From an uncultured Christensenella sp. (GTDB taxonomy: Bacteria > Bacillota > Clostridia > Christensenellales > DTU072): a stretch of DNA of 30,583 nt. Position numbers and translations under genes: made by a program. Positions 15,613 to 23,596 of the stretch are shown here, piece by piece. Positions within the stretch are counted from its first letter, which is position 1; each line of letters opens with the position of its first letter. The notes beneath the pieces are model-generated. The model saw nothing but the letters and a program-made list of their open reading frames with translations, did not search any database and was not told where the DNA came from. The stretch covers positions 1-30,583 of the forward strand of contig CAJLYQ010000017.1 of NCBI GenBank assembly GCA_905210905.1. Direction: 5' to 3'.

Positions 15613-16997
15613 TATCTTTTTTCTCCGAGAAGTTTTCTTGCCATAACCACGCCCATAACCGACGCCATCATAAGTCCGCGCGTCCAACCGCTGGAATCGC
15701 CCAGACAGTGAAGGTTCGCTACGTTGGTGGTGAAGTTCGAGTCCATTTTTATTCTGTTGGAGTAGAATTTGATTTCCGGAGCGTAAAGCAAGGTTTCGCT
15801 TCCGGCAAAACCGGGTACGACTTTGTCTACCTGATCGATGAAGCCCAGGATGCTCGTCATCGTTCTGTACGGTATTGCGCTCGTGATATCGCCGGCGACC
15901 GCGTCTTTTAAGGTAGGCACGACGTTACCGCGGGAAAGTTCTTTTTCCCAAGTACGTTTTCCGGCTCTTATGTCGCCGAGTCTTTGGACGAGGATTTGTC
16001 CGTCGGCAAGCATATTGAGAAGTTGTCCGATGTTCTGAGCGTAAAGGATAGGCTCGTTGAACGGTACGCTGAAGTGGTGCGAGCAAAGAATCGCAAGGTT
16101 CGTGTTTTCGGATTTTTTATCTTTATACGAATGGCCGTTTACCAAAGCGAGATCGTTTTCGTAGTTTTCCTGTGCGACGAAACCGCCGGGGTTTTGGCAG
16201 AACGTTCTTACCTTGTTTTTGAACGGTTTGGGATAACCGATAAGTTTGGATTCGTACAAGGCTTTGTTAACGGTTTCCATAACTTCGTTTCTGAGTTCTA
16301 CTCTGACGCCGATATCTACGACGCCCGCTTCGTTTTCGATATGGTGTTCGCGGCACATTCTTTCCAGCCAGTCCGCGCCTTTCCTTCCGGTAGCGACGAC
16401 GGTGGTTTCCGCAAGGAATTCTTTATCGCCCGCTATCGCGCCGCGGCAAACGCCGTCTTCGATGATAAGATCGGTTACGTCGCAAAGCGGATGAAGTTCC
16501 ACGCCGCTGTCGACAAGATAGTTTTGTATACGCAAGTAAAGGTCGTGCGCTTTTTCCGTGCCGAGATGACGAATCGGACAATCGACGAGTTTCAGGTCGG
16601 CTTGGATCGCTTTCAATCTGATATTTTTTATTTCTTCGGTGTTTTCAATCCCTTCGACGTGTTTGTCCGCACCGAATTCGAGATAAATTCCGTCGGTATA
16701 ATCGATCATTTCCTGCGCATAGGATTCGCCTATGAGTTCGGGCAGATCGCCGCCTACCTCGTAACTGAGAGAAAGTTTGCCGTCGCTGAACGCTCCCGCT
16801 CCGGCAAAACCGGACGTAATGTTGCAGGTAGGTTGGCAATGAACGCACTTACCCGTAACGTTTTTGGGGCAACTTCTTTTATCGATAAGTTTGCCCTGAT
16901 CGAGAATAGCAATTTTTTTGTCGCTTTTGTGTTTCAGCAGTTCAAGCGCGGTAAAAATGCCCGCAGGACCCGCTCCGATTATCAGTACGTCGTACAT
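15612..16997 (-). CDS. FAD-dependent oxidoreductase (COG2509-like)
   Basis: A 461-residue cytoplasmic flavoprotein. The dinucleotide-binding motif GAGPAG is at 8-13. C43, C51, C54 and C58 form a Cys cluster (KCVHCQPTC), followed by SGFAGAGAFSDGKLS (62-76), a combination typical of a widespread but uncharacterised dehydrogenase group. The C-terminal GDSSGWTRGLMMASVMG would close the FAD site. The Cys cluster could bind iron-sulfur or act in redox chemistry, which is inference. It is the first gene of a two-gene transcript with nnr and has a good promoter upstream. Its true substrate is not known to me. Confidence 0.88.
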   Translation of the reverse strand: MYDVLIIGAGPAGIFTALELLKHKSDKKIAILDQGKLIDKRSCPKNVTGKCVHCQPTCNITSGFAGAGAFSDGKLSLSYEVGGDLPELIGESYAQEMIDYTDGIYLEFGADKHVEGIENTEEIKNIRLKAIQADLKLVDCPIRHLGTEKAHDLYLRIQNYLVDSGVELHPLCDVTDLIIEDGVCRGAIAGDKEFLAETTVVATGRKGADWLERMCREHHIENEAGVVDIGVRVELRNEVMETVNKALYESKLIGYPKPFKNKVRTFCQNPGGFVAQENYENDLALVNGHSYKDKKSENTNLAILCSHHFSVPFNEPILYAQNIGQLLNMLADGQILVQRLGDIRAGKRTWEKELSRGNVVPTLKDAVAGDITSAIPYRTMTSILGFIDQVDKVVPGFAGSETLLYAPEIKFYSNRIKMDSNFTTNVANLHCLGDSSGWTRGLMMASVMGVVMARKLLGEKR

Positions 16998-17042
16998 AAC
17001 CGTATAACCTCCGATTTTATTCTTTTATTTTTTACGGAAATT

Positions 17043-17071
17043 ATTCTACCACATTCGATTTTTTTAATCAA
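17043..17071 (-). promoter_or_regulatory. Promoter of the flavoprotein-nnr operon
   Basis: TTGATT (17071-17066), a 17-base spacer, then TAGAAT (17048-17043) with an extended -10 TG one base before it. Transcription would begin near 17036, about 40 bases before the flavoprotein start. Confidence 0.7.
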
Positions 17072-17079
17072 ACGAAAAA

Positions 17080-17179
17080 CCCTTTTTCCGACTTTTCCCG
17101 TTGCGTTTTACCCTTATTTTTCCCACTCTTCGGGCTGGTGGGCGGGCAGGCGAAAAAATTTGTCGAAAGGGCTTTTTTT
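17080..17179. ncRNA. Nested inverted-repeat element between two divergent promoters (candidate structured RNA)
   Basis: CCCTTT (17080-17085) and CGAC (17089-17092) pair with AAAGGG (17166-17171) and GTCG (17162-17165), enclosing an inner stem CCCAC/GTGGG (17122-17126 with 17138-17142). On the plus strand the outer stem is followed by C and seven T (17173-17179), as in an intrinsic terminator; on the minus strand five T follow. The inner G-rich part (GGTGGGCGGGCAGGCG) differs from the AT-rich surroundings. No gene reads through it. It could be a small RNA with its own terminator or an insulator between divergent promoters. No known RNA family was recognised. Confidence 0.35.
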
Positions 17180-17181
17180 AA

Positions 17182-17210
17182 TTGTTTTTTTTGCGCGCGT
17201 GTGTTAATAT
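17182..17210 (+). promoter_or_regulatory. Promoter of the DUF1538 operon
   Basis: TTGTTT (17182-17187), a 17-base spacer, then TAATAT (17205-17210) preceded by an extended -10 TG. The expected start of transcription (about 17217) is only a few bases before ATG 17221, implying a nearly leaderless message. Confidence 0.6.
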
Positions 17211-17220
17211 ACTCCTAATA

Positions 17221-18738
17221 ATGAATAAAGTATTCTTGAAAAAACTGAAAGAAGCGTGTTTTTCCATACTTCCGATAACCGCGATTATCGTAATTCTGAA
17301 TTTCGCGATAAGTCCGATGGACAAATATTCGTTCGGATCTTTTTTGGTGGGCGCGTTTTTGCTTATCATCGGTACGGCGCTGTATTCTCTCGGCGTGGAT
17401 TCGGCGATCGAACCCATCGGCGAACACATCGGTTATAAAATCAGCCACACGAAAAACGTTTTTCTTTTGTTGTTTGCCGTCTTTCTTATCGGTTGTTTCG
17501 TTACGATTGCGGAACCCGATCTTACGGTTTTGGCAAACCAAGTATCCATTAACAGTTGGTTGCTGATAATTACGGTAGCGGTCGGCGTAGGCGTGTTTAT
17601 AATACTCGCCGTACTCCGTATGATACTGAAAATCAATCTCAATATCGTACTGGTCGCGCTTTATTCGATTACTTTTATTCTGCTTATTTTCGTCGATAAA
17701 GAGATGATACCTTTATCTTTCGACTCCGGCGGCGTAACCACCGGACCGATTACCGTTCCGTTTATTATGACGCTTTCGGCAGGTATCAGCGCGGTTATCG
17801 GCGGTTCGAAATCTCAGGAAAACAGTTTCGGCACGATAGGTATTTGTTCTATCGGACCGATTATGGTTATGCTTGTTCTCGCGCTTATTATGAAGGATAC
17901 GAAAAGCAGTGCGGAACTGACGTATCTGACCGAGATTAACTCCGTCGGCGATATTTTCCTAATCTATCTGAAAGCGCTCCCGACGTATCTTAAAGAAGTG
18001 GGCATCGCGCTTGCGCCGATTACCGCATTCTTCCTTATAATGCAGGTTTTCTTCATAAAACTGCCGCAAAAGCGTCTTGTAAGAATACTTATCGGTTTGC
18101 TTTACACTTATTTCGGTCTTACCCTTTTCCTTACGGGCGTAAACGTCGGATTTATGGCTACCGGCACCTACATCGGAAGCAAAGTCGCCGAAGTCAATCG
18201 TTATCTCATAATTCCCATAGGCGCGGTCGTCGGAGCGTTTATCGTTCTTGCCGAGCCTGCCATACATATACTTAACAAGCAAGTCGAAGAAATTACAGGC
18301 AGTATGATTTCCCGTAAAACGATGTTTATGGTGCTTATGATTTCGATGGCTGTAGCCGTCGGAATATCAATGCTGAGAGTTTCCACCGGGATAAGTATCC
18401 TTTGGATAATCGTCCCCGGCTATGCGATCGCTCTCGCACTTTCTTTCGTCGTGCCCAAGATTTTCACGGGTATCGCGTTTGACTCGGGCGGCGTTGCGAG
18501 CGGACCTATGACGGCAACTTTCCTTATGCCGTTTGCTATGGGCGCGTGCGATCAACTAGGCGGAAACATTCTTTCCGACGCGTTCGGAACGGTAGGCGTA
18601 GTCGCGATGGTACCGTTAATCGTATTGCAGATACTCGGACTTACTTACAAACTGAAACTGAAACGCAAAGACAACGCGCTTAAGAAACAAAACGCCGAAC
18701 TGCTTGCTCACGAAGGCGAAGTCATCGATTTGGTATAA
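17221..18738 (+). CDS. DUF1538 family integral membrane protein (putative transporter)
   Basis: A 505-residue polytopic membrane protein with a clear internal duplication. LPITAIIVIL (17-26) matches APITAFFLIM (265-274). AEPDLTVLANQV (97-108) matches AEPAIHILNKQV (344-355). FDSGGVTTGP (167-176) matches FDSGGVASGP (420-429). SFGTIGICSIGP (202-213) matches AFGTVGVVAMVP (454-465). The re-entrant-looking DSGG...GP segments and the inverted-style duplication suggest a transporter or channel; substrate unknown. The start MNKVFLKKLKE fits the family, but no ribosome site precedes it. The two next genes encode PII-like proteins, which commonly control transporters, so this protein is their probable partner. 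Confidence 0.9.
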   Translation: MNKVFLKKLKEACFSILPITAIIVILNFAISPMDKYSFGSFLVGAFLLIIGTALYSLGVDSAIEPIGEHIGYKISHTKNVFLLLFAVFLIGCFVTIAEPDLTVLANQVSINSWLLIITVAVGVGVFIILAVLRMILKINLNIVLVALYSITFILLIFVDKEMIPLSFDSGGVTTGPITVPFIMTLSAGISAVIGGSKSQENSFGTIGICSIGPIMVMLVLALIMKDTKSSAELTYLTEINSVGDIFLIYLKALPTYLKEVGIALAPITAFFLIMQVFFIKLPQKRLVRILIGLLYTYFGLTLFLTGVNVGFMATGTYIGSKVAEVNRYLIIPIGAVVGAFIVLAEPAIHILNKQVEEITGSMISRKTMFMVLMISMAVAVGISMLRVSTGISILWIIVPGYAIALALSFVVPKIFTGIAFDSGGVASGPMTATFLMPFAMGACDQLGGNILSDAFGTVGVVAMVPLIVLQILGLTYKLKLKRKDNALKKQNAELLAHEGEVIDLV

Positions 18739-18753
18739 GGGAGAGAGAAAAAT

Positions 18754-19086
18754 ATGGACAAACTCAAACTGCTGGTTATTATCGTTGACAGAAAAATTGC
18801 CGATAAAGTTGCGGAAACGGCAACCAAGCAAGGCGCGGCGTACACACACGTTCTTTACGGACGCGGAACGGCAAAAAACGATTTGCTTAACCTTCTCGGT
18901 ATAGGCGAAACGGAAAAAGGCATAGTGATTGCAGCGGTAAGCGCAGACGCCGTGGAAAAAATCAATTCGGACGTCGATTATCTTTACGGTCTTAAAAAAC
19001 AGGGCGGCGGAATATCGTTTACTATTCCGATGGCGAGCGTAGGCGGTCCCGCTACGCTGAAAATACTTCGGGGCGATAAGGAGTAA
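18754..19086 (+). CDS. PII-like signalling protein, short form
   Basis: A 110-residue protein with PII (GlnB/GlnK) size and pattern: an opening beta strand KLLVIIVD, helix, GAAYTHVLYGRGTA leading into the T-loop region, and a central GIVIAAVSADAVEKI strand-helix. It lacks the classical uridylylated-tyrosine context of GlnB, so it is probably a PII-like paralogue rather than the nitrogen regulator itself. It starts 15 bases after the DUF1538 gene with a GGGAGAGAG site and is followed after 2 bases by a second, different PII-like gene. It probably binds a nucleotide and acts on the membrane protein; ligand unknown. Confidence 0.82.
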   Translation: MDKLKLLVIIVDRKIADKVAETATKQGAAYTHVLYGRGTAKNDLLNLLGIGETEKGIVIAAVSADAVEKINSDVDYLYGLKKQGGGISFTIPMASVGGPATLKILRGDKE

Positions 19087-19088
19087 AA

Positions 19089-19553
19089 ATGGACAACAAA
19101 TACGAACTTATTCTTACCATACTGAACCGCGGATTTTCCGATCTCGTAATGGACAGCGCGCGCGCCGTAGGCGCAACCGGCGGCACGATAGTTACCGCAC
19201 GCGGTACGGGAACGAAGGAAGTCGAACGTCTTTTCGGTATAACCGTTTCGCAGGAAAAAGAACTCGTTCTTATTCTTACTCTAAAAGAAAACCGCAACGC
19301 CATAATGAACGCGATATGTAAATCCGCCGGGCTTAACACGCAAGGCAAAGGTATCACGTTCTCTCTTCCGGTAGACGATATTTTCGGCGTAAGTTTCGGA
19401 ATTAAAGGCGAAACCGTAGAAGAAAATGCGGAAAACGAACAGACCGCTCAGACAAACGAAAACGTTGCCGAAACGGAAAAAACCGAAGAAATGCCTGCCG
19501 AAACCGAAGTAAAAGCGGAAAAAGAGCCCTCTGAAAAGGAAAATAATGACTGA
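19089..19553 (+). CDS. PII-like signalling protein with acidic C-terminal tail
   Basis: A 154-residue protein. Residues 1-105 are PII-like (YELILTILNRGFSDLVMDSAR..., GATGGTIVTARGTG, then a strand ELVLILTL). Residues about 112-154 form an unusual tail made almost only of E, A, T, N, K, P and V, likely disordered. It is clearly homologous to the preceding 110-residue protein but diverged, so the two may form a heteromer or sense different ligands. The start is 2 bases after the previous stop, with AAGGAG inside that gene's end. Its last 8 bases overlap the radical SAM gene. Confidence 0.82.
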   Translation: MDNKYELILTILNRGFSDLVMDSARAVGATGGTIVTARGTGTKEVERLFGITVSQEKELVLILTLKENRNAIMNAICKSAGLNTQGKGITFSLPVDDIFGVSFGIKGETVEENAENEQTAQTNENVAETEKTEEMPAETEVKAEKEPSEKENND

Positions 19554-20394
19554 AAAATGCTGTTTATGTCCGCATAAATGCGGCGTGGACAGAGAAAAAA
19601 ACTTCGGGCGGTGCCACTCCTTGTCGGAGATGCGAATTTGTCGCATAGCACCGCATTTTTACGAAGAACCGCCTATAAGCGGAACAAAAGGGAGCGGAAC
19701 GATTTTTTTCGGCGGTTGCTCTCTCGATTGCGAGTTTTGCCAAAATTACAAAATCAGCAAATCGTACGCAGGTATTCCCTATTCTCCGGAAAAACTTGCC
19801 GACGAATTGAAAAAACTCGAAGAAAGCGGCGTACACAACGTAAATTTCGTTACTCCCACGCATTTTTCCGATAAAATCAGGCTTGCTTTGGATATTTATC
19901 GACCTAAAATTCCCATCATTTATAACACTTCCGGATACGAACTTCCTTCGTTGATAACCGAACTTCTCCCCTACGTCGATATTTTTCTTACCGATATGAA
20001 ATACTCGTCGGACGACGTATCAAAAAAATATTCCCGTTGTTCGGATTACGTCGGATTTTGCAAAGAATCCACCGATATAATGATAAAAAACAAGCCACTC
20101 GTTTTTGACGGCGACTTAATGAAACAAGGCGTAATCGTGCGGCACCTCGTTCTTCCCGGCGAACTTAAAAACACGTTCGGCGTGATCGATTATTTTACCC
20201 GTTATAAGGGAAAAGCGTATTTGAGCGTTATGTCGCAGTTCACCCCGGAATACCGTTCTTCGATAAAGCGCGGACTTACCCCTTTGGAGTACAAAATCGT
20301 GTTGCGCAAAATCATAGAATCCGGTATCGTACAAGAACTTTCTTCGGCAAGCGAAGAATATATTCCCGAGTTTAACACCGGCAACGAAACCTAA
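19546..20394 (+). CDS. Radical SAM protein, PflX-like (COG1313)
   Basis: A 282-residue radical S-adenosylmethionine protein related to pyruvate formate-lyase activating enzymes. The cluster-binding motif CSLDCEFC gives C58, C62 and C65. An N-terminal Cys-rich segment (CCLCPHKC at 5-12, C23) is typical of the PflX group and may hold another cluster. GGCSLDCEFCQNY and NVNFVTPTHF are group hallmarks. No glycyl radical enzyme is encoded nearby, so the target is unknown. It overlaps the tailed PII-like gene by 8 bases and is thus in the same operon. Its end overlaps the convergent small gene by 4 bases, with no terminator between. Confidence 0.9.
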   Translation: MTEKCCLCPHKCGVDREKNFGRCHSLSEMRICRIAPHFYEEPPISGTKGSGTIFFGGCSLDCEFCQNYKISKSYAGIPYSPEKLADELKKLEESGVHNVNFVTPTHFSDKIRLALDIYRPKIPIIYNTSGYELPSLITELLPYVDIFLTDMKYSSDDVSKKYSRCSDYVGFCKESTDIMIKNKPLVFDGDLMKQGVIVRHLVLPGELKNTFGVIDYFTRYKGKAYLSVMSQFTPEYRSSIKRGLTPLEYKIVLRKIIESGIVQELSSASEEYIPEFNTGNET

Positions 20395-20774
20395 ACTCCT
20401 TCCCCTTCTTCGGCGGACTTGTTTTCCGCTTTTTTCAGATCGATAAAAATTTTAAGCATATTAAGCACGTCCTTATCGAAAATCTTTTCGGGGTCGGGTT
20501 TTGCGATTTGCTCGCTACGCTTATTTTCGTCCGCCGTTTCCGACGCCGCGTCGGTTATTTCCGTATCCGACGTTTGCCTGCGCATATTTTTACCGCCGAT
20601 TAACGACATCAGCATCGCCGCCATAGGATTGCCTTTGTCTCCGTTTGCCGATCCGCCGCTTGCGGAAAACATTTTCATAATCGTATCGGGCGAAAGTCCG
20701 CCGAAACCGCCGTTCGTTTTCCCACTGTTTTTTGCCATTAAAAGCGGCAAAAGCATCATAAGATTTGCGTTCAT
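20391..20774 (-). CDS. Uncharacterised small protein with Met/Gly-rich N-terminus
   Basis: A 127-residue protein. It opens MNANLMMLLPLLMAKN, followed by a Gly/Ser/Asn-rich middle (about 17-62), an acidic linker and a C-terminal amphipathic helix (NMLKIFIDLKKAEN). No family is recognised. The hydrophobic start could be a peripheral membrane or self-association helix. A GGGGG site precedes the ATG. It is the last gene of a leftward set with the 97-residue protein and the cysteine-desulfurase-like gene. Confidence 0.7.
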   Translation of the reverse strand: MNANLMMLLPLLMAKNSGKTNGGFGGLSPDTIMKMFSASGGSANGDKGNPMAAMLMSLIGGKNMRRQTSDTEITDAASETADENKRSEQIAKPDPEKIFDKDVLNMLKIFIDLKKAENKSAEEGEGV

Positions 20775-20798
20775 TTTACCCCCGTTTCCCTATGCCTA

Positions 20799-21092
20799 CT
20801 ACTGATTTTTTAACAAAATGATAAGTTCTTTCATTCTTGCCGACTGTTCCGGGGTAAGGTATGCTTTCACGTTTTCGTAAAAAGCGTCGAGTTCTCCTGC
20901 GGAGATATTGCCTTTCGACACGCTACCCACCTTGAAAAGTTCTTGCATAAGTTGTTCTTCGCTCATCGACGAATACTTTTCCACCGCTTCGGAAGCGGAC
21001 ATATTATTGTTTTTCTTATTTTTTCTTTGTTCTTTTCTCTCTTTTTGTTCTTTTTCCCGTAATTTTCTTCTCATATATTCGCCTACGTCCAT
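20799..21092 (-). CDS. Uncharacterised small basic/helical protein
   Basis: A 97-residue protein. The N-terminal 30 residues are strongly charged (MRRKLREKEQKERKEQRKNKK), followed by helical SSMSEEQLMQELFKV and a C-terminal YLTPEQSARMKELIILL. Similar small LTPEQ-ending proteins occur in Clostridia, but I know no function. A strong GGCGGAGGGG ribosome site supports the start. It lies 28 bases after the cysteine-desulfurase-like gene and 24 before the 127-residue gene. The two small proteins may work together. Confidence 0.75.
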   Translation of the reverse strand: MDVGEYMRRKLREKEQKERKEQRKNKKNNNMSASEAVEKYSSMSEEQLMQELFKVGSVSKGNISAGELDAFYENVKAYLTPEQSARMKELIILLKNQ

Positions 21093-21120
21093 ATTCCCCT
21101 CCGCCGTATATTATATTCGC

Positions 21121-22230
21121 CTATCTTTTTTCTCGTGCAATCTTCCTGACTGCGTAAATCGCTTTCAGAACGTGAAAAACGTTGTTGTTATTGCCGAAAG
21201 AAAAACGCACCGCTCCTCTTCCGTCCGTGCCTAAAAACTTATGCATTAAGGGTGCGCAATGAAGTCCGCCCCTGACGCATATCGAGTATTTTTCGCTGAG
21301 TTCGTCGGCTAAATACGAACTGTCCTTGCCTTTAACGTTGCACAAAACGATACCGCCGTCGCAGGGATAAATTTCTACGTTCCGTTCGTTTTTTATTCCG
21401 TCGAGAAAGATTTTCGCAAGGCGATCCGTTTTCTTATTTATTATGTCCGCACGCTTCGACGCATACGCCGCGCCTTTGCCGAGCGCGATTATTCCTGCGG
21501 CGTTTAAGGTGCCTGCTTCCATTCCTTCGGGTATCTCAAACGGGATTTCGAGTTTATTACTCGAAGTTCCCGTACCGCCCACGATCAAAGGGAAAAGTTT
21601 TATGTTTTTCCTGATGACGAGAAAGCCCGTGCCTTGCGGTCCGAGCAGTCCTTTATGTCCGCTGGACGCTATCAGGTCGACGTTTTCATAGTCGCTTTCG
21701 TCATGTCCTGCCGTCTGCGCGGCGTCGAGAAGGAATATTGCGTCCGAGTATCGTTTCGTTATTTCCGCAAGGCGGGAAAAATTCGTCTTTTTACCGTTTA
21801 CGTTACTTCTTCCGGTAACCGCAACGAGAGAAGTTTTTACTTTTAACGCGTTTTTCAAAGCGGTTTCGAAACTTCCGTTTTCGTCGGGGGAAATGATTTT
21901 CAGTTTGATTTTTCCGTCTAGTTCGAGTTTTTTCAGCGTTCTCAGTACGGAGTTATGGTCGTAGACGGTGGTTATTACCTGCCCCGACGGTTTTATTCCG
22001 TTTATGCCGAGATTTAACGCTTCGGTGCAGTTTTTGGTGAAAACGACGTTCCCGTCAAAGAATATTTTTCTTAAAATTTCGCGGGTTTTCTCTATTTTTT
22101 TCGCGGTTTTCATTCCGGCTTTATGCCCTGCTCTTCCGGCGTTTGCGGAAAACAAAATTTCTTTCGCCGCCGTAAGCGCAACGGACAAAGGTTTTTTTCT
22201 TGACGTAGCCGAATTGTCGATATATACCAT
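21121..22230 (-). CDS. Cysteine desulfurase family protein (class V aminotransferase fold)
   Basis: A 369-residue PLP enzyme. The opening YIDNSATS, the LDAAQTAGH motif with D169, the PLP lysine K193 in SSGHKGLLGPQGTG, and the active-site loop CVRGGLHCAP with C325 are all present, matching the cysteine desulfurase family found beside DUF3343 genes in Clostridia. The reaction would be cysteine to alanine with a protein persulfide, delivering sulfur (or selenium) to a carrier. The start ATG 22230 has CGGAG upstream. A DUF3343 gene, a likely carrier, lies divergently 79 bases away, which supports a sulfur or selenium transfer role over general Fe-S assembly. Confidence 0.9.
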   Translation of the reverse strand: MVYIDNSATSRKKPLSVALTAAKEILFSANAGRAGHKAGMKTAKKIEKTREILRKIFFDGNVVFTKNCTEALNLGINGIKPSGQVITTVYDHNSVLRTLKKLELDGKIKLKIISPDENGSFETALKNALKVKTSLVAVTGRSNVNGKKTNFSRLAEITKRYSDAIFLLDAAQTAGHDESDYENVDLIASSGHKGLLGPQGTGFLVIRKNIKLFPLIVGGTGTSSNKLEIPFEIPEGMEAGTLNAAGIIALGKGAAYASKRADIINKKTDRLAKIFLDGIKNERNVEIYPCDGGIVLCNVKGKDSSYLADELSEKYSICVRGGLHCAPLMHKFLGTDGRGAVRFSFGNNNNVFHVLKAIYAVRKIAREKR

Positions 22231-22309
22231 TTGCTCTCCGAACCTTTTTGCGTACGATTTTAATATAGTGTATTAGGTACATAAGAATTTTATTCGGGAG
22301 ATAAAGATT

Positions 22310-22528
22310 ATGGATACACTTGCCGTATTTCGCTCTCGCAGCGAAGCGTTACGATTTTTTAGCCTGTTAAAAAGCAAAAGAATTGCTTGCACTACTGTAA
22401 ACACGCCGCAAAGAATAGGCGTCGGATGCGGCGTAAGCGTCGTGTTTTCTTCGTCGGTTTTGAGCGAAGTCAAGCGGTTAATCTCGTCTTCATCGCCCTC
22501 GTCTTTCGTCGGTTTTTATCGCAAATAA
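22310..22528 (+). CDS. DUF3343 small protein (putative sulfur/selenium carrier)
   Basis: A 72-residue protein with the DUF3343 pattern: an opening AVFRSRSEALRFFSLLKSKRI, a mid-protein TTVNTPQRIGVGCGVSVVF containing C40 in the conserved glycine-cysteine turn, and a final helix. C27 is a second cysteine. The family is thought to carry sulfur or selenium. GGGAG precedes the ATG by 9 bases. It is divergent from the cysteine-desulfurase-like gene, a pairing that makes functional sense. The 120 bases after its stop hold no gene, only the next operon's promoter. Confidence 0.82.
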   Translation: MDTLAVFRSRSEALRFFSLLKSKRIACTTVNTPQRIGVGCGVSVVFSSSVLSEVKRLISSSSPSSFVGFYRK

Positions 22529-22602
22529 CGTCGGGCATACCGTATTATGAACCCCAAACCGCCGTTTTTCGTTTCAAAAATCGTTTTTATTGCCGCGAAA
22601 AA

Positions 22603-22631
22603 TTGACATAGTTTCTCGATATAAGTATAAT
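22603..22631 (+). promoter_or_regulatory. Consensus sigma-A promoter of the holA-cdaA-lysC operon
   Basis: TTGACA (22603-22608), a 17-base spacer and TATAAT (22626-22631): a perfect match at both boxes. Transcription would start near 22638, about 11 bases before ATG 22649, with no Shine-Dalgarno in that short leader. Confidence 0.9.
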
Positions 22632-22648
22632 AATATTTAATAGATATT

Positions 22649-23596
22649 ATGGACGCTTTTAATCTTGACGAGAAAACGATGAACGGCGGAGCGTATCTGC
22701 TTAGCGGCGACGACGGTTATTTATTACAAATCGCCGTGAATTTTTTCCGCGGACTTTTGCCCGAAGGCTCGCTTTCTCTTCACGTTATCGACAAGTTTAC
22801 GAGCGTGGACGAACTCAGCGATTGCTTAGGCGTTTATAGTTTCGACGGCTCGCCGAACGTAGTCATCGTCGACGCGCCCGACAACGTTAAACTAACCGAC
22901 GAAGATCATAAATCTTTGCTTGCGTTGTTGCAACGCGGAGTCGCCCCCGACTACGCGGTTTTTCGCAACGGTTCGTTCCTTACCGCCGCAGAGAAAAAAC
23001 TTCTTACGGTAATAAACTGTCAAAAACCGAACAAATACGGTTGCATCGCATTTGCCGAAAAACTTTTTCCGTACGGAATCGAAAAGTCGGCGGTCGCTTT
23101 GCTTGCGGACTGCACGGACAACAGTCTTGCGAAAATTAACAACGAAAAAGAGAAACTTCTCGCTTACTGCGGCGACAAGAAAGTCACTTTATCGGACGTG
23201 GAAAATCTGGTCAGCGAAGACAACGAACTGCAAGTTTTTTCTTTTGCCAACGCCGTAGCGTCGGGAAATACCGTGCTTGCGATGAAACAACTGGAAAAAA
23301 TGCGCATATACGGCGTCGCTCCGTCAACCATACTTTCCACTTTAACAAATCAGTTTCAGCGTATGCTTTTTTGCGCGCTAAGCCCGTTGCCCGACGAAGA
23401 ACTGGCGGCTTTAATGAAAGTTAAGCCTTTCGCCATCGAAAAAACGCGGAGCGGCAAGAAACTTAAATCTAAAATATTAAAGGACAATCTCGGGCTTTTG
23501 CTCGAATGTGAATACAAATTCAAAAGCGGTGAAATCACCGACGAAGCGGCGCTTGATATCGCCGTAAGCAAACTTTTGGAAAAGGAGCAGGGATGA
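22649..23596 (+). CDS. holA: DNA polymerase III delta subunit
   Basis: A 315-residue clamp-loader subunit that opens the sliding clamp during replication. The early YLLSGDDGYLLQIAVNFF matches the family's N-terminal ATPase-like fold without a working Walker A. The middle region VFSFANAVASGNTVLAMKQLEKM and the C-terminal helical collar (LLLECEYKFKSGEI, DEAALDIAVSKLL) are typical of HolA. Length is slightly under the usual 330-345. The ATG at 22649 lacks a ribosome site; ATG 22679 is an alternative. First gene of a five-gene operon; its stop overlaps the next start by 4 bases. Confidence 0.9.
   Translation: MDAFNLDEKTMNGGAYLLSGDDGYLLQIAVNFFRGLLPEGSLSLHVIDKFTSVDELSDCLGVYSFDGSPNVVIVDAPDNVKLTDEDHKSLLALLQRGVAPDYAVFRNGSFLTAAEKKLLTVINCQKPNKYGCIAFAEKLFPYGIEKSAVALLADCTDNSLAKINNEKEKLLAYCGDKKVTLSDVENLVSEDNELQVFSFANAVASGNTVLAMKQLEKMRIYGVAPSTILSTLTNQFQRMLFCALSPLPDEELAALMKVKPFAIEKTRSGKKLKSKILKDNLGLLLECEYKFKSGEITDEAALDIAVSKLLEKEQG

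Noticed and set aside
15984..17207. A 407-codon open frame on the plus strand opposite the flavoprotein gene
   Set aside because: It lies antisense to a clear FAD oxidoreductase, has low-complexity F/V/R-rich translation, no ribosome site and no recognisable motif; it results from the codon bias of the real gene.
17182..17220. TTG start adding 13 residues to the DUF1538 protein
   Set aside because: The TTG coincides with the -35 box of the predicted promoter, so it would not be in the message.
20391..20394. Terminator between the radical SAM gene and the convergent small gene
   Set aside because: The stops overlap by 4 bases and no stem followed by a T-run was found nearby.
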